A stretch of DNA of 64,000 nucleotides from Isoetes taiwanensis (lineage: Eukaryota; Streptophyta; Lycopodiopsida; Isoetales; Isoetaceae), in NCBI GenBank assembly GCA_021234155.1, contig JAJEKV010000006.1, positions 4,747,727 to 4,811,726 of the forward strand. Reading direction: 5' to 3'. A model generated the notes under the pieces. It was not told the origin of the DNA, made no database searches, and was given only the letters and a program-made list of their open reading frames with translations. The position numbers were made by a program, and so were the translations under genes. Shown here piece after piece: positions 1 through 10,593 of the stretch (positions within the stretch are counted from its first letter, which is position 1; every line of letters starts with the position of its first letter).

Positions 1-124
1 AGACTTTTAAGTTCTACCACATCGGGGATCATCATCATATACCCCTAGTAACGAACATCCAAATATAAGTGACATTTGCAAGGTTTGAACCCATGAATAA
101 ATGTACACATGTACCAAAATATAC

Positions 125-294
125 CTTGGCTCCACATGTTGCAGCAGTATCGCCAAATTTTCCAACTACAAAAACCTTGCCGACTCCCTTTGTCAGACCG
201 TGCTTTCTGCCCGAAACCAAGGCATCCAGTTCAACATTGCCAATGCTCTCTCTATCCCTAGCCACTGCAGTTTTCACTAGCAAATCCCTGCCGA
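125..294 (-). other. Possible internal exon of an unrecognised gene
   Basis: On the minus strand an open frame runs between a plausible acceptor (TTTGTAG, exon beginning at 294) and a plausible donor (AAG|GTATAT, exon ending at 125), about 170 nt. The peptide has an ordinary mixed composition rich in Gly, Val and Lys and does not look like a low-complexity shadow. I do not recognise the family. Neighbouring exons would lie left of the window or under the microsatellites to the right. It could equally be a relic of a mobile element. Confidence 0.25.
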
Positions 295-347
295 CTACAA
301 ATGTGGCGGTATGTCTCTTTTGCTTCATAAATAATGCCTTTATTTAG

Positions 348-402
348 TCTATTCTATTCTATTTTATTCTATTCTATTCTATTCTATTCTATTCTATTCT
401 AT
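348..402. repeat. (TATTC)n microsatellite
   Basis: About eleven near-perfect TATTC units. The same pentamer tails LINE 3' ends elsewhere in the window (30613-30634 on plus; 48605-48625 as its complement), so it may mark an old LINE tail. The sequence just left does not show the LINE 3' motif, so that origin is only a possibility. Confidence 0.9.
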
Positions 403-480
403 GCTACTGTTTGTTATAACATTCCTTTGTCTTTGTCTTCAGGTTACACTGTGCCTTCATGACGACTTTCTTCTCAATAA

Positions 481-611
<131 letters not shown>

Positions 612-962
612 AAGCATGTGTCTTTGCATTACATGTTATCACTTTGTTCATTATAACAAGGTGATACCACAGGATCGGTTGCCCTCATCAATAGAATTGA
701 GACATTTATTGAAATAAAGTTAGTCGGTTGAGCTTTGAGTAGTTGAATCACACTTTAATATTTTTTTCTTACTACATCATATGTGATGGGAAACTTGGAT
801 GAAGAAAGCGTGATTGTGCAACTCTATGCATTTCAAATAAATGCTGTGTTCTGTGCATGCAACATTGACATAGACATTAAAACCACAATTTGAATAGCCA
901 TACCTAAGCAAAATTTTGAGATTGCACAGGTTTAAAAGGTTTCATAACCGGCATATGACAAC
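612..962. other. Intergenic, no feature seen
   Basis: AT-rich sequence between the microsatellite and a LINE scrap. No coding pattern, RNA gene or clear repeat was seen. Confidence 0.5.
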
Positions 963-1073
963 AAAGCTTTCTGCACCTGCTCTAAGTCATTCCAAGTGGC
1001 AAAGGATACCACCGCGCCCCAAACTTCAACCCCATATAAAAGGACAGGCTCCACTAATGCCCTAAATAGGTGC
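963..1073 (-). mobile_element. LINE fragment (region after reverse transcriptase)
   Basis: Read on the minus strand, this piece encodes a conserved LINE block containing ALVEPVLLYG..VWGA and TWNDLEQVQKA. The same block, more decayed, occurs in the LINE at 29577-29680 on the plus strand. It corresponds to the region downstream of the reverse transcriptase fingers/palm. Only about 110 bp is recognisable, with no start, tail or flanking duplication, so this is a dead fragment. Confidence 0.7.
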
Positions 1074-1755
1074 GACTGATGGGCCCAATCACACAACTCC
1101 GCCTGTGGCTATTGTTCTGCATTGTATACAGTGCTTTCCAGTATGTTGTCGCTTGTAGACAAATGGAAGCCGAAGCTGCCGTTGCAAATTCGGTAATGAA
1201 CATTATGCCCAAATTCTTATTTGATATATAAACAAACATCATGTTTAGATCTAAACTATGGTAAAGAGATCCTATCTGTGATACATCTTGATGACATTTC
1301 CTTTTCCAAAATTTTGGGTAGTGATGATTCTAAGGCATAACATGTAAAAAAAGTGCCCAATATATAAGACTCAATATGCATATCGCATATATTGCATATT
1401 TTACATTCATATACTATCTCCATGTACTAACAACAAAGAACATCCAACCTATCAACATCCATCCCCTATGCCTTGGATATAGATATATAAGAAATTTAAA
1501 ATGTTCCATTAGTTTTAAACATCTCAATGCCAAAGCATACAAGGGGAATAAATTTGGAGCATTACATGAGCTTGAGTTAGGAAAATGATGAATTCTTAGC
1601 ATATACATGTACAAGAATTTCCAGAAACATATGCAATACCCATATTGAAGGGAAATCATATCACGTTTATTTCATTTCTAATATGTGAATCAAAGAAGGA
1701 AAAATTGCAGACAAGAAGAAGGTGAACTTGTAAAACTTTATTAGAAAATAATGGG
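1074..1755. other. Intergenic, no feature seen
   Basis: AT-rich DNA downstream of the lipid-transfer gene. It presumably includes that gene's 3' untranslated region near its right-hand edge (below 1756 on the minus strand). Short open frames here show no family resemblance. Confidence 0.5.
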
Positions 1756-2855
1756 TCACAACAAATAAAAAAAGGATTGGAGGCTTGCCAAGACAAACAG
1801 AATTGACAAAAATGATGGCATCAATGCTGTGGAAGAGTTGTCTGATCCATTTGTAGCTGTTATAGAGACTGAAGGTGAGCCTGCATTTATAAAATTAATT
1901 CACTCTAATCAGCCTTGCATACGACATATACATAAATCTAAGTGCAGCATAAAATTTGGTAATTAATTTACCTGCATTTCCAGATTGACGCGTGGCCATG
2001 AGAGCTGCAAAACAAAAAATGTAGCAGTCAGGAATGTTGATTTCGTTTTTTAAGCCCTATTTTAAGCCAAGAAATATTCCTTGCCGCTTTTGCTTAGTTC
2101 GAAGCTCAAGCTTTGATCCTGTAAAAAGGTTCATTGGTAGGTAATTTTCTATAAAGAATAGCAGTTCAGGAGATATTTACAGATCATCCTTTTCATTGTC
2201 AGATTAAAAATATATCCCATTAACAGACTCCTTGGGCTTTTAGATTTGTTTCTTCCTGTAATTGGCAAACCAATCCAAGAACAACTTCATCGTGAAGCCC
2301 TATTATTTGTACTTGCTACAGAGTCTTAAATTGTGATACCTAAATCAATCAATTCACCTTTCAAATTGAGCTATAAACATTAAGCATTGTCAAACGTATT
2401 TTTCCTCAAAAGGATCAGATAACCTATATAGCAATCAACAAAACTTATGCTGTAACCATTTTTTAGAAATTTCTGAGCAGAAACATTGATCTGATCGGAT
2501 CATAACCTAAGCAAAAGAAGGAAAAAAAGAGGCAAATACCTGGACATTGGGCAGCATTAGTATCGACACTACAAATCGAGGGCAAAAGAGCTGCAGCGGT
2601 CATATTAATCCCTGGAGAATTATTCGTAGTAGTGCTAGAAATCAACATACAGAGGCAAACAGGATGATGGACATGTACAAAGCTCAAAGAAGAGCAGCAT
2701 TGGGGCTCGGGAAACGGAGATTGGCCCATGGCATAAGTTAAACAGGGCTCCAGTTTCTGGAGCTCGGAAGAACAATCCGGTTCTGTGGCGGAGCAGAGGG
2801 ACGCCATAGCCAGAAGGGCGAGGAGAAAAACCGCCGGAAATGCTCTGTATTCCAT
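1756..2855 (-). CDS. GPI-anchored non-specific lipid-transfer protein (LTPG type)
   Basis: Three exons on the minus strand: 2855-2540, 2004-1972 and 1880-1756. All junctions are GT-AG and phases agree, giving 157 aa. Residues 1-23 form a hydrophobic secretion signal. The eight-cysteine motif follows: C28-x9-C38-x14-CC53/54-x12-C67-x-C69-x25-C95-x8-C104, the pattern of plant lipid-transfer proteins with four disulfides around a lipid cavity. Exon 3 encodes a small-residue Ser/Asn/Asp-rich stretch (about 127-133) and then a hydrophobic C-terminal tail ending in FFYLL, as expected of a GPI-attachment signal. The protein should therefore sit on the outer face of the plasma membrane, binding or moving cuticular or wall lipids. 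The tiny 33-nt middle exon is unusual but frame-consistent. Exon assignment is by eye; the family is clear. Confidence 0.88.
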
Positions 2856-3863
2856 GGAAAATGGGGATTGTTCGGAAAGATGGAGGGATTGAGGACGGAT
2901 TGGAGGGATTTTTAAAAAAGATGGAAGGATTTGAAGGATTTATAGGGCAGAATGAAGGATTGGAGCAAGAACAGGGAATGTATGATCCCGTGCGGATTCC
3001 TTTTTTTTGTTTCCGTTGGTCCCTTTTTTTTGGCGGGGTGGTTTGGTGACGGAATTCCGGCGCCGGAAACGGAGACGGTAGGCGGTGGCGGGGATTTACC
3101 TGATCTCGACACGTGGCAATCGGGATTTTATTTCAAACTAAATGTTTGTGCCCTCCCACCGCCTCAACATTTGTTCTAGATCTGCATTGCAAATACACAC
3201 ATAATTATCGGCCACATACCCCCTAGTTAACTATTTAAAATTAACACATATTCAAGCCCTATGATTTTTTAACCCCCCTCCCAAAAGATAGCACCACATA
3301 GGCTTCTCCTTGAGCTAAAACCTCAAAGCAATCAAGAACCTCACCAAAAGTGACCCTACATAACAAGACATGCACAAAACCAGCATTCGAGAAGAACCCA
3401 GTTGAAATAAATAAGGTGTTGCGCACGGAGGGTTGCCCTCCGTGACCTGAGGGTGAAGTGGCTTAAATCATACTTCAAAGTCATGTTTTCATAATCAATC
3501 AAAATTGCTACATATTTAAGAGGAATTCTAAAACTTGAAATCCTAAACTAACATTCTCAATGTGTCGAGCACACGAGAGTGAAAGAATTTTGCCATGAAT
3601 AAATGCCGTGAGTTCTGCCTCTTTCACGATTTCCAAGCAATACTTGAGTCTCGCTCTTCAAGCAATACTTGAGTCTGGCTCGCTTATTCTCTTAAACATA
3701 AATTATTCAAAAAAAAATCTTATACAACAAACTCCTACATCTGAAACTTGAAACACTTATGTTGATCTGGATACTTAGGAACCATTGCCATGCAAAAAGC
3801 TATGGAGCTGAAAAATGATTTTCTTGAAATCATATATCACCATCCCATAAATCAAATGGAGTC
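2856..3863. other. Upstream region of the LTPG gene
   Basis: This holds the likely LTPG promoter and leader (minus-strand gene starting at 2855). It includes a GGATTGGAGGGATT-like purine-rich stretch near 2880-2960 and a local duplication of a 22-bp segment at about 3630-3675 (CAAGCAATACTTGAGTCT...). No convincing gene was seen. Confidence 0.45.
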
Positions 3864-5520
3864 TTGTATGGGTCAGTGATCTCATTACAGAGCATGGAGC
3901 CATCAAGCAAACGTCCTTGTTTCAGCTCCATTTGGAGTACTCACATCAGGTGGATAAGCATTCACCATACTGTTACTAGTAGTATGCTCAGTCATTGTCC
4001 TATTATTTGCTTGTTGCACTTTCATAAGCAGAAAATGTTTTATAGCAAACTTACTTGGCATTTTCTCTGGCTTCAAAAACTCTACAGATATTGTTCGAAA
4101 GAATGCAGAATGTTTTTCATTTGATGCTTTCAAAGGTCATTCACAGTTCCAACAAAACCATCTTCTAGTTTTACGAGAGCGTTAAAAGCTTTTCCTTCCA
4201 CTAAAGCTTTTCCTTCCACTGGCTCTTTTTTCACTTTCCCAACAGATGGCGTGGTGTCTTTCAAGACCAAGTTACGAAGGCCCCATTGAAGAATCACTTG
4301 CCACACTACTTGCTGGCCTGGCACTTGGGAGTACTCACGTCAGGTGGATAAGCATTCAGCATACTGTTATTAGTAGTATGCTCAGTCATTGTCCTATTAT
4401 TTTCTTGTTGCACTTTCATAACCAGGAAATGCTTTATAGCAAACTTACTTGACGTTTTCTCTGGCTTCAAAACTCTACGGATATTGTTCGAAAGAGCACA
4501 GAATGTTTTTCATTTGATGCTTTCAAAGGTCATTCACAGTTCCGACACAACCATCCTCTAGTTTTACGAGAGCGTTAAGAGCTTTTCCTTCTACTGGCTC
4601 CTTTTTCACTTTCCCAACAGATGACGTGGTGTCTTTCAGGTCCAAGTTATGAAGGCCCCATTGAAGAATCACTTGCACACTACTTGCTGGCCCGGCACTT
4701 CCGGAGTACTCACGCCGGTGGATAAGCATTCAACATACTGTTATTAGTAGTATGCTCAGTCATTGTCCTATTATTTTCTTGTTGCACTTTTATAACCAGG
4801 AAATGCTTTATAGCAAACTTACTTGGCGTTTTCTCTGGCTTCAAAGACTCTACAGATATTGTTCGAAAGAGCGCAGAATATTTTTCATTTGATGCTTTCA
4901 AAGCTCATTCACAGTTCCAACACAACCATCTAGAGCTTTTCCTTCTATTGGCTCTTTTTTCACTTTCCCAACATATGACGTGGTGTCTTTCAAGTCCAAG
5001 TTACAAAGGTCCCATTGAAGAACCACTTGCCACACTATTTGCTGGCCTGACACTTGGGAGTACTCACGTCAGGTGGATAAGCATTCAACATACTGTTATT
5101 AGTAGTATGCTCAGTCATTGTCCTATTATTTGCTTGTTGCTCTTTCATAACCAGGAATGCTTTATAGCAAACTTACTTGGCATTTTCTCTGGCTTTAAAA
5201 ACTCTACAGATATTGTTCGAAAGAGCGCATAATGTTTTTCATTTGATGCTTTCAAAGGTCATTCACGGTTCGACCACAACCATCTTCTAGTTTTACGAGA
5301 GCGTTAAGAGCTTTTCCTTCTACTGGCTCTTTTTTCACTTTCCCAACAGATGACGTGGTGTCTTTCAGGTCCAAGTTACGAAGGCCCCATTGAAGAATCA
5401 CTTGCCACACTACTTGCTTCCTGGCACTTGGGAGTACTCACGTGAGGTGGACAGCATTCAGCATACTGTTATTAGTTGTATGCTCAGTCATTGCCCTATT
5501 ATTTGCTCTATTAATTGCTT
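3864..5520. repeat. Five-copy tandem repeat, 354-394 bp unit
   Basis: The landmark GGAGTACTCAC recurs at 3934, 4328, 4703, 5057 and 5431, giving spacings of 394, 375, 354 and 374 bp. Other parts of the unit (CAGTCATTGTCCTATTATT; CACTTTCCCAACA) recur in register. Copies are diverged by scattered substitutions and small indels, so the array is not recent. On the minus strand each unit holds two short open frames whose peptides are recognisably conserved between copies (one ends in VGTVNDL, the other contains FRTISVE and NNRTMTEH). They overlap in different frames. This may be a decayed coding exon that was amplified; no family was recognised. Confidence 0.9.
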
Positions 5521-5756
5521 GTTGCACCTCATTAGATTCGTCAACCAAACCTGAAGGTTGTCCAGCACCTTCGAGAGTTCCCTAGTTGTTATCAGCGATC
5601 TGGTGCTTCCAACTCACCCCTTGACGTATAGGCATGCTTTGCTTACCCCATACCAGCATGTTTCAGACTGTAGAACAAAAACTTGATGAGGAGCACCATA
5701 ATGATGGCCACCACGCGGAAGAATGTTGTAGTTGGTGTAGGGTTGAGGTTGACAGT

Positions 5757-5899
5757 AAGGAAATGAAACATTTAAAAGACTGGTTGTCTATTAGATGTCT
5801 GATATGCTTGAAAATAAGGTGAGTTCAAGTCAATATTCAAGCCCTTAATTGGACAAAACTTTGCTAATTTGCGTGGTAAACCCAGAACAGATCATAGCA
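5757..5899 (+). repeat. 143-bp direct repeat, left copy
   Basis: This segment, beginning AAGGAAATGAAAC and ending GATCATAGCA, is repeated with no difference that I can see at 9154-9296. The left copy is followed by 4 nt (ACTT) and then the first base of the copia-like 5' LTR. The right copy begins at the base right after the 3' LTR. It therefore behaves as a very long target-site duplication. Confidence 0.92.
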
Positions 5900-5903
5900 A
5901 CTT

Positions 5904-6172
5904 TGTTGGAATTATTGTATTGTCAGCTGGAATCTCTCAACCAACTCCTTATTTGGTATCATCCTAAATTTAGACATAGTCGTTGGCCGCCTTATGCATA
6001 TAAGGCCACGACCATTCTTGGCTGAGGCACAGGTTCTTTCTCTCTTGTTTGTGCTTCTTCCAGTTCTTGATGTCTGTAGTTTCTTCCTAAGGAGTGTGGT
6101 CCCGAGCTCTGATCGGGACGTGACCATGGTATACTCTTCATTCTCATCTCTGTGATCTCTATATTTGCAACA
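5904..6172 (+). repeat. 5' LTR of copia-like element
   Basis: A 269-bp LTR with TG...CA ends. No difference from the 3' LTR was found on reading both copies. Confidence 0.92.
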
Positions 6173-6186
6173 GGTTATGGGCCCAC
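6173..6186 (+). promoter_or_regulatory. Primer-binding site for half initiator tRNA-Met
   Basis: GGTTATGGGCCCAC directly abuts the 5' LTR. It is the reverse complement of the anticodon-loop and stem region of plant initiator tRNA-Met (GTGGGCCCATAACC), not of its 3' end. Drosophila copia and yeast Ty5 are known to prime from an internally cleaved initiator tRNA in this way. Most plant elements use TGGTATCAGAGC instead, as the gypsy element in this window does. Confidence 0.85.
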
Positions 6187-8872
6187 ATCACGCAAGTTCA
6201 ATCCGTCTAAAGCACTCTGATCAAATTGTAAAATGACCCATTCGTTGCTGCCTTTTGGCTCTTGTATTTTCGTTTGCGTCTAATGCCATTGGGCTCTAGT
6301 TCCATAAAAAGACTGTTTGGGCTTAATTTGCAATCTCATCTGAATGTTCTAGTTGGAGCAACACTCTGTCTCATTCTGTTACCCTTCCTTTTCTTTTTTT
6401 TTACAGGCAGTCTAGTTCCTTCCTACTCACATATCTCACAGCCATTGCTTCTTTTCTACTATTTTCTTGTTGACCCATGTGATTTGTTCCAGGTCTCTTT
6501 TCTTGATTTTCTTCCTCTTGTCCCTTCCTCTTTTCATATTTATCTAGCCAAATGGGAACCAAATGCAGTATGAGAATAGATCAAGATCCCTGGCATGGTT
6601 ATGGCCATGCGTAAGATAGCTATTTTTGAAGCTACTTTTGATCAGATATGAGTTCATGTGCTTTGTCTTCAACAACATTGTAATTTGCTAGAAATCTTTT
6701 TCTTTTGAAGATATTGCAGTGGCATATACTGCAAAACAAATCGGCACTAAATCAGTAGGCATATTTATCATGGGTGGCTAATTTACATTTGTAATGCAGT
6801 ATACGACGGACTAATATGTAAGGATGCTTTATTTGGGAGTTATCTATGGGGCTAGTTCTTGGCCCTACATGCTGGTCCTATCTATCTTGTGCACATGGTG
6901 TGTATGCTTGCACCTTTGGGCAGTGCCCAACTTATTTGATCACACTATTCTTTAGGTACGAAACAAAGAATGTGCAAGTGCTGTGTTCTATGGTTCTCAG
7001 AAAGCATTTTGATATGGCAATGCAGTCACATTCATCATTAGATGACTTGTCACCTCTGAAGTGAAGCAATCCCTCTAGAAGATACTGCTAGTTTCTTGAA
7101 ACCATGATGCACTGGTAAAATATTATGGCATTTTCCTTCTATGACGGCCTCTAAAGTTATACAATCTTTTCCATTTATGTATCTCCACCTTTGTGTATAG
7201 TACGCCTTGCTTACCTTGATCTGCTTTTGTGCTTCTCTTGTTGTCTATATCAGATGTGCCTTCATATTTTCTATCACTCAGCTGTCTCTTACCAATACTA
7301 CATGAGCTTACTCCAGCACATACACTCATTCCTTGTTACCATTCAATTACCATTTGTATTGCTCAAATTTCATTCGCTGGATTCTTACTCTTTGACACAT
7401 TTGGTGACTATAACAGTATGGATGACCCGACTTCTAGTTACTATATCATGTAACAGTTGTAAACATCAGCAGTTTTGTTTCCATGTAAGTCTCAAAGATG
7501 TACAATTGGGATGTACCAGCAAACGGATTTTAGTACCAGAAACAACAGTGGAGCTTTGATGCTTGCACGGAGAGGTACTTGGTGATCTTGGAAGTGTCAA
7601 TGCCAGTTTGTGTCTGAGTGATAGCTTTGGATTGCAAATGACAGTGCCAAGAGCAGCAGGGGGGGCATGATTGTGGCTTCTCATTTCTGCCAAGCTTAGA
7701 CTCCTTTGTTTTGAAGACTGCTTTATAATGATGTTGCCAAGAATGGGCAGTGGAAGCATGATGGTGGCTACTTGTTGTACCAAGCTTGGACCCCTTCTTG
7801 TTGGATCTTGTTGGCTTCTTGATTCTCTCTTCCAGATGTGACTGGAAAACAAATCGAGAGCTGCTCTCAACTCTTACCTTGCACTATGGTGGCTGTGACT
7901 AATAAGCAGGTAGCTGATTTGGTGTGCATGGTACACACCAAGGTGATAACGTTCATCTCTTATCCAGCTGGTCGCCATTTCCCATTTTCGTTCATATCCT
8001 CTTGCACCATAACTTTTGCAGCCCATTACATGTCTGTTGCCTTACATTGCCTGCTATTATTACCCAGTTATCTTTTGTTTGTTCATTTTGTTTCCTTGTC
8101 AGAATCCTCCTTGGCAGCATGGAGACTACTAGATCATTGATCAGTTGCTACATTGGAACTTTGAGTGCTGATTGTCGTATTTATCAAGCTTCATTATATC
8201 AAAGCCAAGGACCTGCTGAAGATTTATGTCAAGCTTTGGACGTCAGTTCCAGAAAATGAGAATATGTGTCTGGATGGCAACCTCGTGTATTTTTTGTTCT
8301 CACCAGAAAACTCACTGATTTGGGTTTTCAAGTTTTGGGTTTGAGTGTTCTTGCTTGGCGGAAAGCCTTGAAGACCTCTCTGATATGTGGTTTGATGTTA
8401 GCGCCAGTAGGCAAGCTGAGCATGTACTCTCTTGTTGAGTCTGGGGAACACAACCGTGTTAGTAATGCCACGCCAGTGTTAAAGCCTGGGTGCATTTCTT
8501 GATGTGTGTAGTGATGTCATCGCAAGCAAGCAAGTGACTGAGAAACACTTGTATGGTCTTGGGGACAAAGACTTGGATACGTGATATGATGTCGGCATGC
8601 CAGACAGCAGGGTGGAGATTAGGTCCATTTGCTGAGCCTGGGAAAGCATCATCTCTTGGATTGAGGTGATATTATTCACTTTCTGATTATATCAGTTCTA
8701 TATTGTTGGAGCCTTGATTTATGTTGTGGGCATCAGTTTTGAGTGGGGGCTTCATACTTCTGAAGAAAAGAGCCTCATTACACTTGGTGCACCTTTGAGT
8801 TGGGGTGTTGGGTCTTGAAGATTCCATCGCTGTCACTGTTCAAAGGGAACCTTCATTGCATTACGGCATCCC

Positions 8873-8884
8873 TTTGAGTGGGGG
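8873..8884 (+). promoter_or_regulatory. Polypurine tract of copia-like element
   Basis: CTTTGAGTGGGGG lies directly before the 3' LTR, where plus-strand priming occurs. Two near-copies occur upstream, at about 8739-8751 and 8790-8802 (the latter is even followed by TGTTGG). Confidence 0.75.
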
Positions 8885-9153
8885 TGTTGGAATTATTGTA
8901 TTGTCAGCTGGAATCTCTCAACCAACTCCTTATTTGGTATCATCCTAAATTTAGACATAGTCGTTGGCCGCCTTATGCATATAAGGCCACGACCATTCTT
9001 GGCTGAGGCACAGGTTCTTTCTCTCTTGTTTGTGCTTCTTCCAGTTCTTGATGTCTGTAGTTTCTTCCTAAGGAGTGTGGTCCCGAGCTCTGATCGGGAC
9101 GTGACCATGGTATACTCTTCATTCTCATCTCTGTGATCTCTATATTTGCAACA
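8885..9153 (+). repeat. 3' LTR of copia-like element
   Basis: A 269-bp LTR reading the same as the 5' copy. It is followed with no spacer by the right copy of the 143-bp repeat. Confidence 0.92.
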
Positions 9154-9296
9154 AAGGAAATGAAACATTTAAAAGACTGGTTGTCTATTAGATGTCTGAT
9201 ATGCTTGAAAATAAGGTGAGTTCAAGTCAATATTCAAGCCCTTAATTGGACAAAACTTTGCTAATTTGCGTGGTAAACCCAGAACAGATCATAGCA
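9154..9296 (+). repeat. 143-bp direct repeat, right copy
   Basis: Same sequence as 5757-5899. It begins at the first base after the 3' LTR, and beyond 9296 the two flanks diverge completely. Confidence 0.92.
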
Positions 9297-9528
9297 CATG
9301 TTGTTCTTCTTTCTCACCCTATCCATTATTATACCCAACGGGCCTTATTTACAGGTCCAAAAAGCCACCTTGCATCCCAACCCCAGTATCTGCAACTTCC
9401 TATCAAATGCCACCAAAGATGAATTTCTGACATGATCATGTAAAGACAAGAAAATCTTGATATTCTTACTTGCACGAAAGTTTTGCACGCTAACACTAGC
9501 ATAAATGTCTCGCCATAATTGCATATCT

Positions 9529-10593
9529 TTAACTGCCACAAAAAACGAATCCGACAAACAATTTTGTCAAAGCAACGCCTTCGACCTTTATATTACAAAG
9601 TGCATTCGCGCAAGCACTAAGCAAAGTCATCCAAAGATAAATAGTGGGTTGAACAGTGGCTTCTAGTAAATCTTCCGCTTCATCAATGTAACCTGCATGG
9701 CCCAAGAGATCCAACATGCAATTAATGTGACTGATGTTTTGGCTTATACCGTGGCATGCTCTCATAGTTTCAAAAAGGCGAAGGGCTTCATGCATTTTCC
9801 CAGCGCGGCTTAACGCAGTGAGAATTGCTGTAAACACTATATCATTTGGTTTATGACCATAGTGTTGCATGTCCTCAAAGCACGCCAGGGCCATTACAGC
9901 TTCACCGAGCTGAGAATATCCTGAAATCATTGTACTCCATGATATCATATCGTAAGTTTGCAATGTGTCAAAGACTTTGCGCGCCTCCTCCAAGCTTGCA
10001 CATTTAACATACATGTCAACAAGGGCACTCCCTACAACAACATCACATTGCAAGCCACTCTTTACAATTTCCTCATGAATGGACCTGCCTTGATCTATAG
10101 CACCTACAATAGCACATGCCTTCAAAACACTTGAAAATGTAAATTTATCTGGTTTTATGCCTTCGTGTTGCATATTTGCATAACATTCTAGGGCAAGGCA
10201 GCCTTGATCTTGTTGAGTAAACCCCGCAATCATTGCACCCCATGCTACCACGTCCTTATTTGGTAATCTCTGAAAGGCTTCATGAGCCTCCTCCAAGTTG
10301 CAGCATTTGGCATACATGTGTACCAGAGAACTTCCTATAACAACATCAAATTGAAAGCCAACATCAATAAATTGCTCATGAATTTGCCTGATGTGGTCTA
10401 TATGTCCTATGCTACAACATGCTTTCAAGATACTCAGGAATGTGAATTTGTCTGGGCTTCCACCATGACAATGCATCCTATCATACAAGTGAAATGCCAC
10501 ATTAACTTCACCATGCTCAGCATGAGCATTGACAATTGAGTTCCATGTATTGATCTGGTCTTGAGAGCTTATTGAATGCCAAACTAGCTTCAA
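9529..10593 (-). pseudogene. Truncated PLS-class pentatricopeptide repeat gene
   Basis: An open frame of 354 codons carries about nine tandem ~35-residue PPR motifs of P, L and S type. Signatures include VHMYAKC, GAMIAGF, KPDKFTFSSVLKAC and LVDMYVKC. PLS-class proteins bind organellar RNA in sequence-specific fashion, usually for C-to-U editing. The frame starts inside a repeat with no presequence, and the C-terminus ends just as an E-type motif begins (after LLSACANA), so the transit peptide and any E/DYW domain are absent. Upstream sequence on the minus strand has stops and no further repeats were seen. Most likely a truncated copy. Short frames at 9329-9557 downstream do not continue the family. 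Confidence 0.85.

Larger units (their letters stand above)
5904..9153 (+). mobile_element. Non-autonomous Ty1/copia-like LTR retrotransposon
   Basis: Two direct LTRs (5904-6172 and 8885-9153) of 269 bp each begin TGTTGG and end GCAACA and look identical by eye, implying a recent insertion. The 5' LTR is followed directly by a primer-binding site matching the anticodon arm of initiator tRNA-Met (6173-6186). The 3' LTR is preceded by a purine-rich TTTGAGTGGGGG tract (about 8873-8884). The 2.7-kb internal region has no gag, protease, integrase or reverse transcriptase that I can detect on either strand, only short unrelated frames, so the element must be moved by proteins from a relative. It is longer than a TRIM and closest in style to a small LARD. 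Copia assignment rests on the primer site type, short LTRs and tract. Confidence 0.88.

Noticed and set aside
7191-8259. Possible genes inside the copia-like interior
   Set aside because: Frames are short, overlap on both strands and show no gag, pol or host protein signature.
5912-9168. Arg-rich minus frames repeated at 5912-6127 and 8893-9168
   Set aside because: They lie inside the two LTRs and repeat only because the LTRs do.
9345-9557. Frame downstream of the PPR fragment as its E/DYW domain
   Set aside because: The peptide lacks E, E+ or DYW motifs and does not continue the repeat phase.
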